From Clostridium sp. (GTDB lineage: Bacteria > Bacillota > Clostridia > Lachnospirales > Lachnospiraceae): a stretch of DNA of 44,724 bases. Positions 7,972-16,407 of this stretch are shown here, in pieces (position 1 is the stretch's first letter; every line of letters begins with the position of its first letter). The stretch is from contig JAISOV010000005.1 in assembly GCA_031275405.1 (NCBI GenBank), positions 1 to 44,724 on the forward strand, in the 5' to 3' direction. The translations under genes were made by a program, and so were the position numbers. Below the pieces are notes generated by a model. The model was given only the letters and a program-made list of their open reading frames with translations, searched no databases and had not been told where the DNA came from.

Positions 7972-9198
7972 ATGATCAACATAGCGGTCTTAGGATATGG
8001 CACCGTAGGAAGCGGTGTGGTGGAAGTCATTGAGAAAAATAAAGAGATGGTGAACAAGAAAGCCGGAGAGGAACTTTACATCAAGTACATCCTGGACATC
8101 CGGGAGTTTCCGGGCGACCCTTACGAAGACAAAGTGGTGCATGACGTCGATCTGATCCTGGAAGACCGGGAGGTAGCGGTCGTCTGCGAGACCATGGGCG
8201 GCGTGGGCGCGGCGTACCAGTTCACCAAAAGGGCTTTGGAAAACGGCAAGAGCGTCTGCACCTCCAACAAAGAGCTGGTGGCGGCGCACGGCCCGGAGCT
8301 TCTGGGCATAGCGCGGGCGAAACACTGCAATTATCTGTTTGAGGCCAGCGTAGGGGGCGGGATTCCCATCATCCGCCCGCTGAACTATTCCCTGACGGCG
8401 GAGCGGATCGAAGCGATCACCGGGATCCTGAACGGCACGACCAATTATATTTTGACCAAAATGGGAAAAGAGGGGGCGGAATTTGAGGAGGTCTTAAAAG
8501 AAGCCCAAGAGAAAGGCTATGCGGAGCGCAATCCCCAAGCGGACATCGAGGGTCACGACGCCTGCCGGAAAATCGCCATCCTATCCTCGCTGATGCTGGG
8601 GAAAAACGTGCCGCCGGGGAAGGTGTACACGGAGGGGATCACGAAACTGGAACCGGCGGATTTCCTTTATGCCAAGGCGGCGGGGAAAACCATCAAGCTG
8701 CTGGCGATGAGCAGGATGGTGGCGCCTAAGGAATCGGACGTGACAGCGGTTCTGGTAGCGCCCTTCCTGATCGGCGAGGGCCATCCGCTCAGCATGGTCA
8801 ATAACGTCTTCAACGCCGTGTTCGTCAGAGGGAATATGCTGGGAGATTCCATGTATTACGGGCAGGGGGCAGGGAAACTGCCGACTGCCAGCGCGGTGGT
8901 ATCGGATGTCATCGACTGCGCGAGGCACCAAGGCAAGAGCATGATGTGCTTCTGGGAAAAAGAGGAAGCGCAGCTTCTGGAAATCGGGGAAACGCAGAGA
9001 AGCTTTTTCGTGCGCGGGAAAGCCGGAACACTGGAACAGGTGAAGACTTCCTTTCCCGGAGGGCAGCTTCTGGAAATCCCCGGACGCAGGGAAGATTTCG
9101 GCTATTTTACCGAAACGATGAAAGAAAAGGACTTCACGGCAAAATGCAAAACCTTAGGCGGTCTCATCCTTAGCAGGCTCCGGGTGATGCCGACGTAA
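7972..9198 (+). CDS. hom: Homoserine dehydrogenase
   Basis: A 408-residue enzyme that reduces aspartate semialdehyde to homoserine with NAD(P)H, the branch step to threonine and methionine. The nucleotide-binding loop GYGTVGSG is at 8-15, SNKEL at 98-102, ASVGGGIPIIRPL near 125-137, and the catalytic signature DIEGHDACRK at 191-200 with the expected Asp and Lys residues. ATG 7972 is preferred because GGGAG lies about 6 bp upstream and the protein then begins MINIAVLGYG as in the family. The C-terminal region past about 340 is shorter and more divergent than a standard ACT domain, so threonine feedback may be weak or absent. It is followed by an ApgM-like gene and, beyond an IS110 insertion, lysC. 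Confidence 0.95.
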   Translation: MINIAVLGYGTVGSGVVEVIEKNKEMVNKKAGEELYIKYILDIREFPGDPYEDKVVHDVDLILEDREVAVVCETMGGVGAAYQFTKRALENGKSVCTSNKELVAAHGPELLGIARAKHCNYLFEASVGGGIPIIRPLNYSLTAERIEAITGILNGTTNYILTKMGKEGAEFEEVLKEAQEKGYAERNPQADIEGHDACRKIAILSSLMLGKNVPPGKVYTEGITKLEPADFLYAKAAGKTIKLLAMSRMVAPKESDVTAVLVAPFLIGEGHPLSMVNNVFNAVFVRGNMLGDSMYYGQGAGKLPTASAVVSDVIDCARHQGKSMMCFWEKEEAQLLEIGETQRSFFVRGKAGTLEQVKTSFPGGQLLEIPGRREDFGYFTETMKEKDFTAKCKTLGGLILSRLRVMPT

Positions 9199-9399
9199 GC
9201 GGAAGCCAAAAAATCTTTATTTTAGAAAGAAATCTTTCGATAGAAACAAAATTTCCACTGCCCGATCGGCGCGGCCGCTAAGCCGGACAGGCGGGGCGGA
9301 AATTTCCGGGGGACAAGGCTGAAAGAATCGCGTTCTGTCAACCGGAGATTTGTGCTACGCACAAAGATTTCCAGACTTTGGAAGGAGCATGTTGGAATC

Positions 9400-10638
9400 A
9401 TGAAATACATCATCATACTAGGAGACGGAATGGCGGATGAACCGCTGGAAAGCTTAGGCGGCAAGACGCCCTTGGCATACGCGGACACGCCTCACATGGA
9501 CAGGCTCAGCAAGCTGTCGGAGATCGGCATGGTGTACACGATCCCGGAAGGTATGAGTCCGGGTTCGGATACGGCGAACCTCTCGGTGCTGGGCTACGAC
9601 CCGGCGAAATATTATTCCGGACGCTCTCCCTTGGAAGCCTTGAGCATAGGCGTGGAGATGAAGGACACCGACGTGGCGATCCGGTGCAACGTCGTTACCC
9701 TGTCCGAGGAGGAGCCGGTATTTGAGGAAAAAACCATCCTCGACCACAGCTCTTCCGAAATCGGCACACAGGAAAGCGCCGTGCTGCTCCATGAGGTGGC
9801 GAAACAGCTGGGGGATGAGATCTGGCAGTTCTACGTGGGAACCGGATACCGCCACTGTCTCATCTGGGCCGGCGGGCGCGTCGTTCCCCTGACGCCGCCG
9901 CATGACGTGACCGGGCGGAAGATCGGCGCCTATCTTCCCGGCGTTCCCGCTTTACGGGAAATGATGAAGAAGAGCTATGAAATACTGGTCAGCCACCCCA
10001 TCAACCTCGAGCGCAAGAAACAGGGACGGAATCCCGCAAACTGCTGCTGGTTCTGGGGGGCCGGGACGAAACCGGCGCTGTCCTCTTTTCAGGACAAGAC
10101 AGGGAAAAAAGGCATGATGGTGTCCGCCGTGGATCTGCTCAAAGGGATCGCGGCAGGATCCGGTATGGGCGTGGCGAAAGTCGAGGGCGCCACCGGCGGC
10201 CTGGACACCAATTATACGGGGAAGGTGGAAGCGGCGGTTCAGGCGCTGACCACCGGCGGCTATGAGCTGGCCTACGTCCATCTGGAAGCGCCGGACGAGA
10301 TGGGCCATCAGGGCAGCGCGGAAAAAAAAGTACGGGCCATCGAGCTGATAGACGGCAAGGTGGTCGGGCCGGTGGCAGAAAAGCTTCAGGAAGCCGGGGA
10401 GGATTTCCGTCTCCTGGTGCTTCCGGATCATCCCACCCCGGTGCGTACGCGCACCCACAGCTCGGATCCCGTACCCTATCTGCTCTATGACAGCACCCGT
10501 CCGCTGACCCGCCATTGGGATTATAACGAAGAAGAAGCACGTGCCGGCGGACATGAGATCCGGGTCGGGCATGAACTGATGGAATATTTTCTGCAAAAAG
10601 AAAAGAGCGGCCAAAACAGGGCGGCGGCAGAGGAATAA
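9400..10638 (+). CDS. ApgM-family phosphoglycerate mutase-like protein, proposed homoserine kinase
   Basis: A 412-residue alkaline phosphatase-superfamily protein of the archaeal-type cofactor-independent phosphoglycerate mutase group. Metal ligands are visible in LGDGMAD (D9), HLEAPDEMGHQG and LPDHPTPV, and the phosphorylated Ser is likely S56 in SPGSDTAN. In Clostridia and Bacteroidetes this subgroup often lies with threonine genes and has been proposed as a non-orthologous homoserine kinase. Here it stands between hom and lysC and no ThrB is visible, which supports that proposal but does not prove it. The alternative is a glycolytic mutase. ATG 9400 has AAGGAG about 12 bp upstream. Its 3' neighbour was separated from lysC by the IS110 element. 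Confidence 0.85.
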   Translation: MKYIIILGDGMADEPLESLGGKTPLAYADTPHMDRLSKLSEIGMVYTIPEGMSPGSDTANLSVLGYDPAKYYSGRSPLEALSIGVEMKDTDVAIRCNVVTLSEEEPVFEEKTILDHSSSEIGTQESAVLLHEVAKQLGDEIWQFYVGTGYRHCLIWAGGRVVPLTPPHDVTGRKIGAYLPGVPALREMMKKSYEILVSHPINLERKKQGRNPANCCWFWGAGTKPALSSFQDKTGKKGMMVSAVDLLKGIAAGSGMGVAKVEGATGGLDTNYTGKVEAAVQALTTGGYELAYVHLEAPDEMGHQGSAEKKVRAIELIDGKVVGPVAEKLQEAGEDFRLLVLPDHPTPVRTRTHSSDPVPYLLYDSTRPLTRHWDYNEEEARAGGHEIRVGHELMEYFLQKEKSGQNRAAAEE

Positions 10639-10870
10639 AAGGAAATTCGGACTGTCCTTGCGGAATGGAACTGTTCCCGCTCCATCCGGCTGTCCTTGCT
10701 CCATGTCAGCCGTCTTTGCGAAACGGCGCGGGCGGGAACCGGCGGCTGGCCTTGCCGGATGGCAGTAAGAAAACGGAGGAAAAAGTTTGAAACAGTATAA
10801 CCCGCAACCGTCCCAAAAGAAGGTACAGCAAAGCAGACCGCCGTGAGGCAGTCAAAAAAGCGATGTAAAA
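10639..10870. repeat. Spacer with degenerate CGGCTGTC-TTGC motifs and the IS110 right flank
   Basis: No gene is seen. Four imperfect copies of one motif occur: CGGACTGTCCTTGCGGA (10648-10664), CCGGCTGTCCTTGC (10686-10699), CAGCCGTCTTTGC (10707-10719) and GGCGGCTGGCCTTGCCGGA (10740-10758). The second differs at one base from the complement of the 7704-7910 repeat core. The IS110 end must lie somewhere in the last part of this spacer, but I cannot place it. Confidence 0.5.
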
Positions 10871-12103
10871 TCAGCAAGAAGCGGTCACAAGATACCCTTG
10901 GCGTTGCAAGATGAAAATTGCTTGCTCCACTGAAACCTCGCGCTGAATGGGTGGCTTGTCCGACCTACGGTAAAGCTCCGCATTGTACGACTCGTTCTTC
11001 TTCAGGATGTTGTAGATGGCAGTCAACAGCATTCTGGCGATGGCGATAATCGCTTTCTTGTGCCCGCGCCGTTTTTTGATTGCGTTGTAACGGTTGGCTA
11101 TTTCGGGGTTTGCTTTACTGCGAATAGCACATAGAGCACACTGAACTAACAACGGCTTGAGATACACTCCGGCACGGGAAACACGAGTAGTTTTCTTTTT
11201 CCCCGCGCTCTGGTCATTTTGCGGAGTGAGACCCGCCCACGAGCAAAGATGTCTTGACGTCTGGAACACGGACATATCAACGCCGATTTCGCCGATGATT
11301 GCGGCGGCGGCAAAATCCTTGATACCTGGAACAGTCAAGACGAGATTGATTTGAGGCAGGAATTTTTCCGCAAGCGACAGGATTTCTGATTCAAGATTCA
11401 GCTTGCAAAGTTCAAGATTCTCCATGTGGGAACGGATAATGCGGAGCTTTTCAGCTTGTGTTTCACACATCACACCGTCCATAGCAGCCTGAATTTCGGA
11501 GACTGGGGTTTTGCACTTCTTGCTGATGTACGGCGTGACATCAAAGGATTCGTTGTTTTCAAGCAAACGCTTTGTAATAGCAGTTGCCGATTTCCCGAAC
11601 ACATCGGAAAAAACATCGTCCAGCTTGATGTTGGACACCGTAAAGCAGTTTTGAGCGCGGTTCTTTTCCCCGGTGGTGTAACTGGTCAGTTTGAGCCGGT
11701 AACGCACCAAATCCCGAAGTTGGCGAATGTCGGCGGGTGGGATAAAGCTCCCATTGATGAGGTCGTGCTTGAAGATGTCGGCAATCCATTTGGCGTCCCG
11801 CTTGTCGGTTTTCTTGCCCTTGATTGCTTTGACATACTTCGGATGGGCAAGAACGAGCTTGTAGGTCGGCTCAAGGATATTCCAGACTGGAATCCAATAT
11901 TTCCCCGTGGATTCCATACAGACATCCCGGCAGTTGTTTTGTCCGAGCCACTCGGCAAGACGGCGCAAGTCACCTGTGAAGGTGGAAAAACGCTTGCTTT
12001 TGTAAGTGGTGACAAGTGCGGAATCTGTGGAAGCAATACATGCCACCACAAAGGATTTGTGGACATCAATTCCACAGCAAACAGGGTAAACGATTTTAGG
12101 CAT
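10871..12103 (-). CDS. IS110-family transposase (DEDD recombinase)
   Basis: A 410-residue enzyme with the two IS110 domains. The N-terminal RuvC-like DEDD domain shows [13 protein letters not shown] (first Asp), [13 protein letters not shown] (Glu) and [17 protein letters not shown] (the two Asp residues). The C-terminal Transposase_20 domain shows [19 protein letters not shown], the Ser-containing [22 protein letters not shown] segment and a [14 protein letters not shown] tail. The Ser in the second domain is the proposed nucleophile. ATG 12103 is chosen because GAGGAG lies 7 bp before it; the frame extends five codons further upstream. It appears full length and undamaged, unlike the IS30 gene in this window, so the insertion may be recent. 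Confidence 0.92.
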   Translation of the reverse strand: MPKIVYPVCCGIDVHKSFVVACIASTDSALVTTYKSKRFSTFTGDLRRLAEWLGQNNCRDVCMESTGKYWIPVWNILEPTYKLVLAHPKYVKAIKGKKTDKRDAKWIADIFKHDLINGSFIPPADIRQLRDLVRYRLKLTSYTTGEKNRAQNCFTVSNIKLDDVFSDVFGKSATAITKRLLENNESFDVTPYISKKCKTPVSEIQAAMDGVMCETQAEKLRIIRSHMENLELCKLNLESEILSLAEKFLPQINLVLTVPGIKDFAAAAIIGEIGVDMSVFQTSRHLCSWAGLTPQNDQSAGKKKTTRVSRAGVYLKPLLVQCALCAIRSKANPEIANRYNAIKKRRGHKKAIIAIARMLLTAIYNILKKNESYNAELYRRSDKPPIQREVSVEQAIFILQRQGYLVTASC

Positions 12104-12118
12104 AGGCAATCTCCTCAA

Positions 12119-12312
12119 TTAAATTTGAGGAAACAGGCAGGGACTGGATGCTCACTGAAAAACGAGTAGTCGGTCTCTCCAAAGATAAGTTTACGGGGTT
12201 CAAAACCCACATTCATTTGTGCTTGAAAGAGCATCCTGCGCACATAACGATTCGGAACAGCAAAACGCTGAACGCACTCACCTCCACGCGCTTTGTAGTG
12301 TGCCCGCTTTCT
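12119..12312 (-). ncRNA. Candidate IS110 bridge RNA locus
   Basis: IS110-group elements are known to encode a structured bridge RNA in the non-coding region 5' of the transposase. Here that region is about 200 bp, starts behind a good minus-strand promoter (12321-12350) and holds pairing segments: GGATGCTC (12146-12153) with GAGCATCC (12229-12236), enclosing a GGGTT/AACCC hairpin near 12195-12207. No coding frame is convincing. The RNA call rests on position and these stems only; guide loops were not identified. Confidence 0.45.
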
Positions 12313-12320
12313 CAAACACA

Positions 12321-12350
12321 ATTATACCAAAAAACTATTTAATTTTTCAA
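12321..12350 (-). promoter_or_regulatory. Promoter of the IS110 transposase or bridge RNA
   Basis: On the minus strand TTGAAA (12345-12350), an 18-bp AT-rich spacer and a perfect TATAAT (12321-12326) point into the non-coding leader and transposase gene. Confidence 0.6.
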
Positions 12351-12416
12351 GCGAACGCAATCGTAGGCTGTTTCATGCCTCTTTTGTGCCTTTCGCAGAA
12401 AGGTATGGTCATAACG

Positions 12417-13751
12417 ATGGCAAAAGTGGTGAAATTCGGCGGAAGCTCCCTGGCGAGCGCGCAGCAGTTTCAGAAAGCGGCAAATATCATACGCGCCGAC
12501 GGTGAGAGGAAGTACGTCGTCCCCTCCGCCCCGGGCAAGAGGGATCCCAAAGATACCAAAGTGACGGATATGCTTTATTCCTGCTATGCCCTGGCGGAGG
12601 AAGGGAAAGATTTTACTCCGCTGTTTCACGCCATCCAAGGGCGTTACCGGGAAATCATCGAAGGACTGAACCTGGATCTGTCCCTGGAGGAGGAATTCCA
12701 GGCCATCGAAGCCGGCTTCCGGCGGCTGGCGGGCAGCGATTACGCGGCCTCCCGCGGAGAATACCTCAACGGAATCCTAATGGCGCGGTACCTAGGCTAT
12801 GAGTTCATCGACGCGGCGGAAGTGATCTTTTTCAAAGAACAGGGCGAATTCGACGCGGAGAGGACACAGGAAGTATTTTCCCAAAGGCTGTCCGGCTGTG
12901 AGCGGGCGGTCATTCCGGGGTTCTATGGCTCCATCCCCAAGGGGAAAAACGGGGAATGGGCGGTCAAGACTTTTTCGCGGGGCGGTTCCGACATCACCGG
13001 CTCCATTACGGCCAAGGCGGCCAAGGCGGACGTCTATGAAAACTGGACGGACGTGTCCGGCTTCCTGCTTGCGGATCCGCGTATCATCAGAAACCCCGTG
13101 GGGATCGGCACCATTACTTACCGGGAACTGCGGGAGCTTTCCTACATGGGTGCCACAGTGCTGCATGAAGACGCTATTTTCCCCGTGCGGCAGGAGGGGA
13201 TCCCCATCAACATCCGCAACACCAATTTTCCGGAGGACGAGGGAACCTGGATCGTGGGAAGCACCTGCCAGAAATCGAAGTACGTGATTACCGGTATCGC
13301 CGGGAAAAGGGGCTTCTGCTCCATCAATGTGGAAAAAGACATGATGAACTCGGAAATCGGCTTCGGACGCAAGGTGCTGCAGGTGTTTGAGGAAAACGGC
13401 ATTTCCTTTGAGCATATGCCTTCCGGGATCGACACCTTGACGGTCTTTGTGAATCAGGAGGACTTTGCCGAGAAAGAGCAGAAAGTCGTGGCGGGCATCC
13501 ACAGGCTTGCCGCGCCGGACGACATCGAAATCGAAGCGGATCTGGCACTGGTGGCGGTCGTAGGACGCGGCATGAGATCCACCAGAGGAACGGCGGCACG
13601 GATTTTTTCCGCGCTGGCACACAGGGACGTCAACGTCAAGATGATCGACCAAGGTTCCTCGGAGCTGAACATCGTTATCGGAGTAGCGGACCAGGATTTT
13701 GAAACGGCGATCCGGGCCATCTATGACATTTTCGTGCTGACGAAACTGTAG
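12417..13751 (+). CDS. lysC: Aspartokinase
   Basis: A 444-residue kinase that phosphorylates aspartate, the first step to lysine, threonine and methionine. The N-terminal KFGGSS (6-11) is the ATP/aspartate-binding signature, and SRGGSDITGSITAKA and TDVSGFLLADPR are further kinase-domain motifs. The C-terminal third has two ACT-like repeats, with FGRKVLQVFEENGISFEHMPSG in the first and RGTAARIFSALAHRDVNVKMIDQGSSELNIVIGV in the second, where lysine or threonine would bind as feedback inhibitors. ATG 12417 is favoured by AGAAAGG about 12 bp upstream. The IS110 insertion lies just upstream, so expression may now depend on the element or a local promoter. No lysine riboswitch is apparent in the remaining leader. 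Confidence 0.95.
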   Translation: MAKVVKFGGSSLASAQQFQKAANIIRADGERKYVVPSAPGKRDPKDTKVTDMLYSCYALAEEGKDFTPLFHAIQGRYREIIEGLNLDLSLEEEFQAIEAGFRRLAGSDYAASRGEYLNGILMARYLGYEFIDAAEVIFFKEQGEFDAERTQEVFSQRLSGCERAVIPGFYGSIPKGKNGEWAVKTFSRGGSDITGSITAKAAKADVYENWTDVSGFLLADPRIIRNPVGIGTITYRELRELSYMGATVLHEDAIFPVRQEGIPINIRNTNFPEDEGTWIVGSTCQKSKYVITGIAGKRGFCSINVEKDMMNSEIGFGRKVLQVFEENGISFEHMPSGIDTLTVFVNQEDFAEKEQKVVAGIHRLAAPDDIEIEADLALVAVVGRGMRSTRGTAARIFSALAHRDVNVKMIDQGSSELNIVIGVADQDFETAIRAIYDIFVLTKL

Positions 13752-13876
13752 GAAGCGGCGGAGCGGGCAGAAACAAGGGAAGGAAGAAAAATGTTCCATG
13801 AAAACACAAAAAAGAAAAAAACATCCAAGAGGATGTAAAAAAAACGAAGAATTTTTGAGGATTCTGAAAAAAAGTG

Positions 13877-13905
13877 TTGACAAATGCGGCGGCGGCGAGT
13901 ATGAT
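13877..13905 (+). promoter_or_regulatory. Strong orphan promoter
   Basis: TTGACA (13877-13882), exactly 17 bp, then TATGAT (13900-13905). It is one of the best promoter matches in the window, yet no convincing gene follows it for over 500 bp. It may drive a small RNA or the remains of a gene. Confidence 0.6.
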
Positions 13906-14456
13906 ATAAATGCAAGATGAATTTCCCAAAGGTACAGAAGAGCTTGAGGTATACGCAAGATGTTTCCGGCTCCCGCAGGGAGCAACCCCGTGAAGGCACG
14001 AAAGAACGAGGTACGGAAAGAAAAAACGCAGCCAAGTATACAGAGGAAGAAGCGGCGTCCTACAAGAGAACCATCGGTTGAGACTATGGCGGAAGGCTTT
14101 GGTTACAGGCTCTGGCTGTAAACTTTAGTGGAAGGCTCTGGTTGAAAACTCTGGCTGGTCTTACATGTACCTGATACAAGGGAAAAATCAAAAAAGTACA
14201 AAAGAAAAATAGGTATCAAGCAGTAACAGAAAGTCAGTAAAAAAGCGGCCTGCCAGTAATTTTGTGAGTATAGCGGCAGTACATAGACCAAGGTCACATC
14301 TCTTACCTTTATTTTCCCGCACAAGGGCAACAGCCTGTTTCAGACATTTCCCCGCAAATAGAAACGGATAAGATCAGCTAGGCCTTTTTGGGTTACTGCC
14401 CAGCTGTCCGTGCCGAGCAGTAACCTTTCAAGTCCATACCGGAAAGGGAGAGTGGA
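13906..14456 (+). other. Transcribed spacer without a recognisable gene
   Basis: A 55-codon frame starts at ATG 13917 only about 10 bp after the -10 box and has no ribosome binding site, so it is unlikely to be translated. A GCTCCC-GCA-GGGAGC hairpin lies at about 13970-13984. From about 14090 to 14160 there are several imperfect copies of GAAGGCTCTGG. A 9-bp stem GGTTACTGC/GCAGTAACC (14391-14399 and 14417-14425) lies near the end. I could not match this to 6S RNA, SRP RNA, RNase P or a riboswitch. Confidence 0.35.
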
Positions 14457-14683
14457 ATGAGACGACCGACAAAAATACAGTATTGGGGACTGGCATATCC
14501 ATCTCTGTAATTTTCTGCACGATTCTTTTTTCGCTGCCGTTAGGCTGGACGGGAATGCCTAAACTGATCCCGTTTCAGATAGCGCAAGGAATACTGTTCG
14601 GGGTTTTAGGGGCAGGTTTGCCGCCCGTCATGATCGGCGTGACCGCCAAGATCGTTACCGGGTTCCCAAAATACCCCAGGTAA
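14457..14683 (+). pseudogene. Possible small membrane protein gene with a frameshift
   Basis: An ATG at 14457 has a near-perfect ribosome binding site (GGGAG, about 6 bp away) but its frame stops after 17 codons. From 14483 another frame continues, starting with TTG and coding about 66 residues with two strongly hydrophobic stretches (ISVIFCTILFSLPLGW and AQGILFGVLGAGLPPVMIGV). Joining the two would give a small two-helix membrane protein of about 75 residues, so a single-base lesion near 14480 is a reasonable reading. I do not recognise the family. It may alternatively be translated from the TTG alone. Confidence 0.3.
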
Positions 14684-14793
14684 CGCCCCTACGCCGTATG
14701 AACATGCGGCGGGGCGTCACAGCCGGAAATCTGACCGGCAGGAAGTTCCGATTGCTTACGGACAGCACCCTTCGCCTCGCAAGGGACGGCGCC

Positions 14794-16269
14794 TTACGTT
14801 CCGACCTGGCTCAGGATCTGATCGGACAGTTCCTGTACTAAGGAAGCCACGTCCTCCCCGTTCCATACCTTGGAAAACAGGATCTCCAGCTGGATCCAGT
14901 AATTGCTGGTTTCCAGCATTTTGGGCAGAGGAACGCCCTTGGCATATTCCTCTAAAAAGGTCTGCATCGCGGCGGCTTTCATGGAAAGCCCTTCTTCTAT
15001 TTTGTACACGGCCAGATTGGCGGGCATCTTCCCTGTCCGCTCGTACAGGTTCGGGGCGCAGTCCTGCGCCAGGTAAGCCGCGAAGCGGTTGGCCAGTTCC
15101 TTCTGGTCGGAATACCCGTTGACCGCTATGGCGCTGGTCACGGACAGGGAACGGCTCCGCAGTTCCCTGCTGACGTCCGGAAGCGGGGCGACGCCGTACT
15201 CGTAGGCAAACCCTTCTTCCTGCTCCGCCTGCGCCAGTTTCGCGAGGACATCCGTCGTGGCGATGGTGAACACCATCTTCCCATCCAGAAAATCCTGTAT
15301 CACGGAATCATACGTCACCGTACCCGTACCCGAACCTTCCGCGTCCATGGAAAAAAACTGGTTCAGGCTCTGGTAGACTTCCAGACACCGCACCGCTTCC
15401 GGATTGTTGATGTGGATGTTCCCCGTATCGTCTCCCGGGTCGCCGCCCACGACCATATAGTTGCCCACGAACCAGGAATTATAGAAGATGTCGGAAACAT
15501 CCCACTTCATGACGCCCTCCACACCCTCCGGCACGTCAAAGGTGTCCGCGACCTCCAAGATGTCCTCCACCGTTTTGGGTACGGCAGCCCGCATATATTC
15601 CGCCGTTTGAGCGGCCAGTTCCTCTTCGTCCAGAATACCGCCTCCCTCCGGGCCGGCGCTTTCCTCCGGGCCGTCTTCGGACGCCTCCGCCAAAGCCCGC
15701 CGCGCCTGCTGCCCGGCCCACTCCTCCAGATAGGTCTGATTGTATAAAAGGATACTGGTCTCAAAAAAAAACGGATACGCCACTTTCCTGCCTTGGTAAG
15801 TGACCGCCGCCAAGGCGGACTGCGGAAAATGCTCGTCGTCGCACACCTGCGCGACGTCCTGTATCTCATCCGCCAGTCCCGCCAGATACGCTTTTCCCAG
15901 GGAATCATTGCTGATCAGATAAGCGTCCGGCGTCTGCGGCGAGTACAGGGAAGCTTCGTTGATCGCTTCCAGATACTCGCTCCCCGAAACCAGCTGCGGA
16001 AGAACCACCACGTTGTTTTCCTCCCCGAACGCCACGGCGGCGCTGTGGATGAAATCCGTCAGCGCGGCGTCCGAATACCAGAAATACAGGGTCTTTTTCC
16101 CGGTTTTCCCGCCCTCAAACAGCGAACCCTCTCCGGCTTCCTCCGTTTCGGAACGGTTCTGTTCCCCCGCCGAGACCGGAGCCGTAAGTTCGCCCTGGCT
16201 TCCATAGAATACGCCCGCCGTCATGCCCAGCACTGCCAGGAAAGCAATCAGCCTTCTTTTTCCATGCAT
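14794..16269 (-). CDS. Extracellular solute-binding protein (family 1)
   Basis: A 491-residue secreted protein of the sugar-type ABC-transporter binding-protein fold. The N-terminus has a basic start (MHGKRR), a hydrophobic core and a probable cut after PVSA at about residue 34. There is no lipobox Cys, which is unusual for a binding protein of a Gram-positive cell. Typical family features include LYFWYSDAALTDFIHSAAVAF near residue 50, VAYPFFFETSILLYNQTYLEEW and DVLAKLAQAEQEEGFAYEYGVAPLPD. A Glu/Gly-rich insertion (ASEDGPEESAGPEGGG) lies between lobes. No permease or ATPase gene adjoins it, so it is an orphan, perhaps serving a transporter encoded elsewhere. ATG 16269 has GGAG 7 bp upstream. 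Confidence 0.8.
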   Translation of the reverse strand: MHGKRRLIAFLAVLGMTAGVFYGSQGELTAPVSAGEQNRSETEEAGEGSLFEGGKTGKKTLYFWYSDAALTDFIHSAAVAFGEENNVVVLPQLVSGSEYLEAINEASLYSPQTPDAYLISNDSLGKAYLAGLADEIQDVAQVCDDEHFPQSALAAVTYQGRKVAYPFFFETSILLYNQTYLEEWAGQQARRALAEASEDGPEESAGPEGGGILDEEELAAQTAEYMRAAVPKTVEDILEVADTFDVPEGVEGVMKWDVSDIFYNSWFVGNYMVVGGDPGDDTGNIHINNPEAVRCLEVYQSLNQFFSMDAEGSGTGTVTYDSVIQDFLDGKMVFTIATTDVLAKLAQAEQEEGFAYEYGVAPLPDVSRELRSRSLSVTSAIAVNGYSDQKELANRFAAYLAQDCAPNLYERTGKMPANLAVYKIEEGLSMKAAAMQTFLEEYAKGVPLPKMLETSNYWIQLEILFSKVWNGEDVASLVQELSDQILSQVGT

Positions 16270-16407
16270 ATTTTTCTCCATGCCCACTCGGCATATCTGC
16301 AAATTTTCCCTATCACTTTTCCCGTCCATTCTTCTTGCCGGTTTCCCCTGTCAGTTCCCTATCTTCCAGAAGTCGCCGGCCGGCTTTTCCGGGCAGGCAT
16401 TCCTCCG

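Larger units (their letters stand above)
10871..12350 (-). mobile_element. IS110-family insertion sequence
   Basis: An intact IS110-type transposase gene with about 230 bp of non-coding sequence on its 5' side lies between apgM and lysC, in opposite orientation to both. IS110 elements lack clear inverted repeats and move without normal target duplications, so exact ends cannot be read here. The outer promoter (12321-12350) suggests the left end lies near or beyond 12350. The insertion splits what is probably one threonine/lysine transcription unit. Confidence 0.75.

Noticed and set aside
12792..13985. A 397-codon minus-strand frame over lysC, and similar long frames over hom, apgM and argG
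   Set aside because: All are shadows of well-identified enzymes and have unnatural His/Arg/Pro-rich composition.
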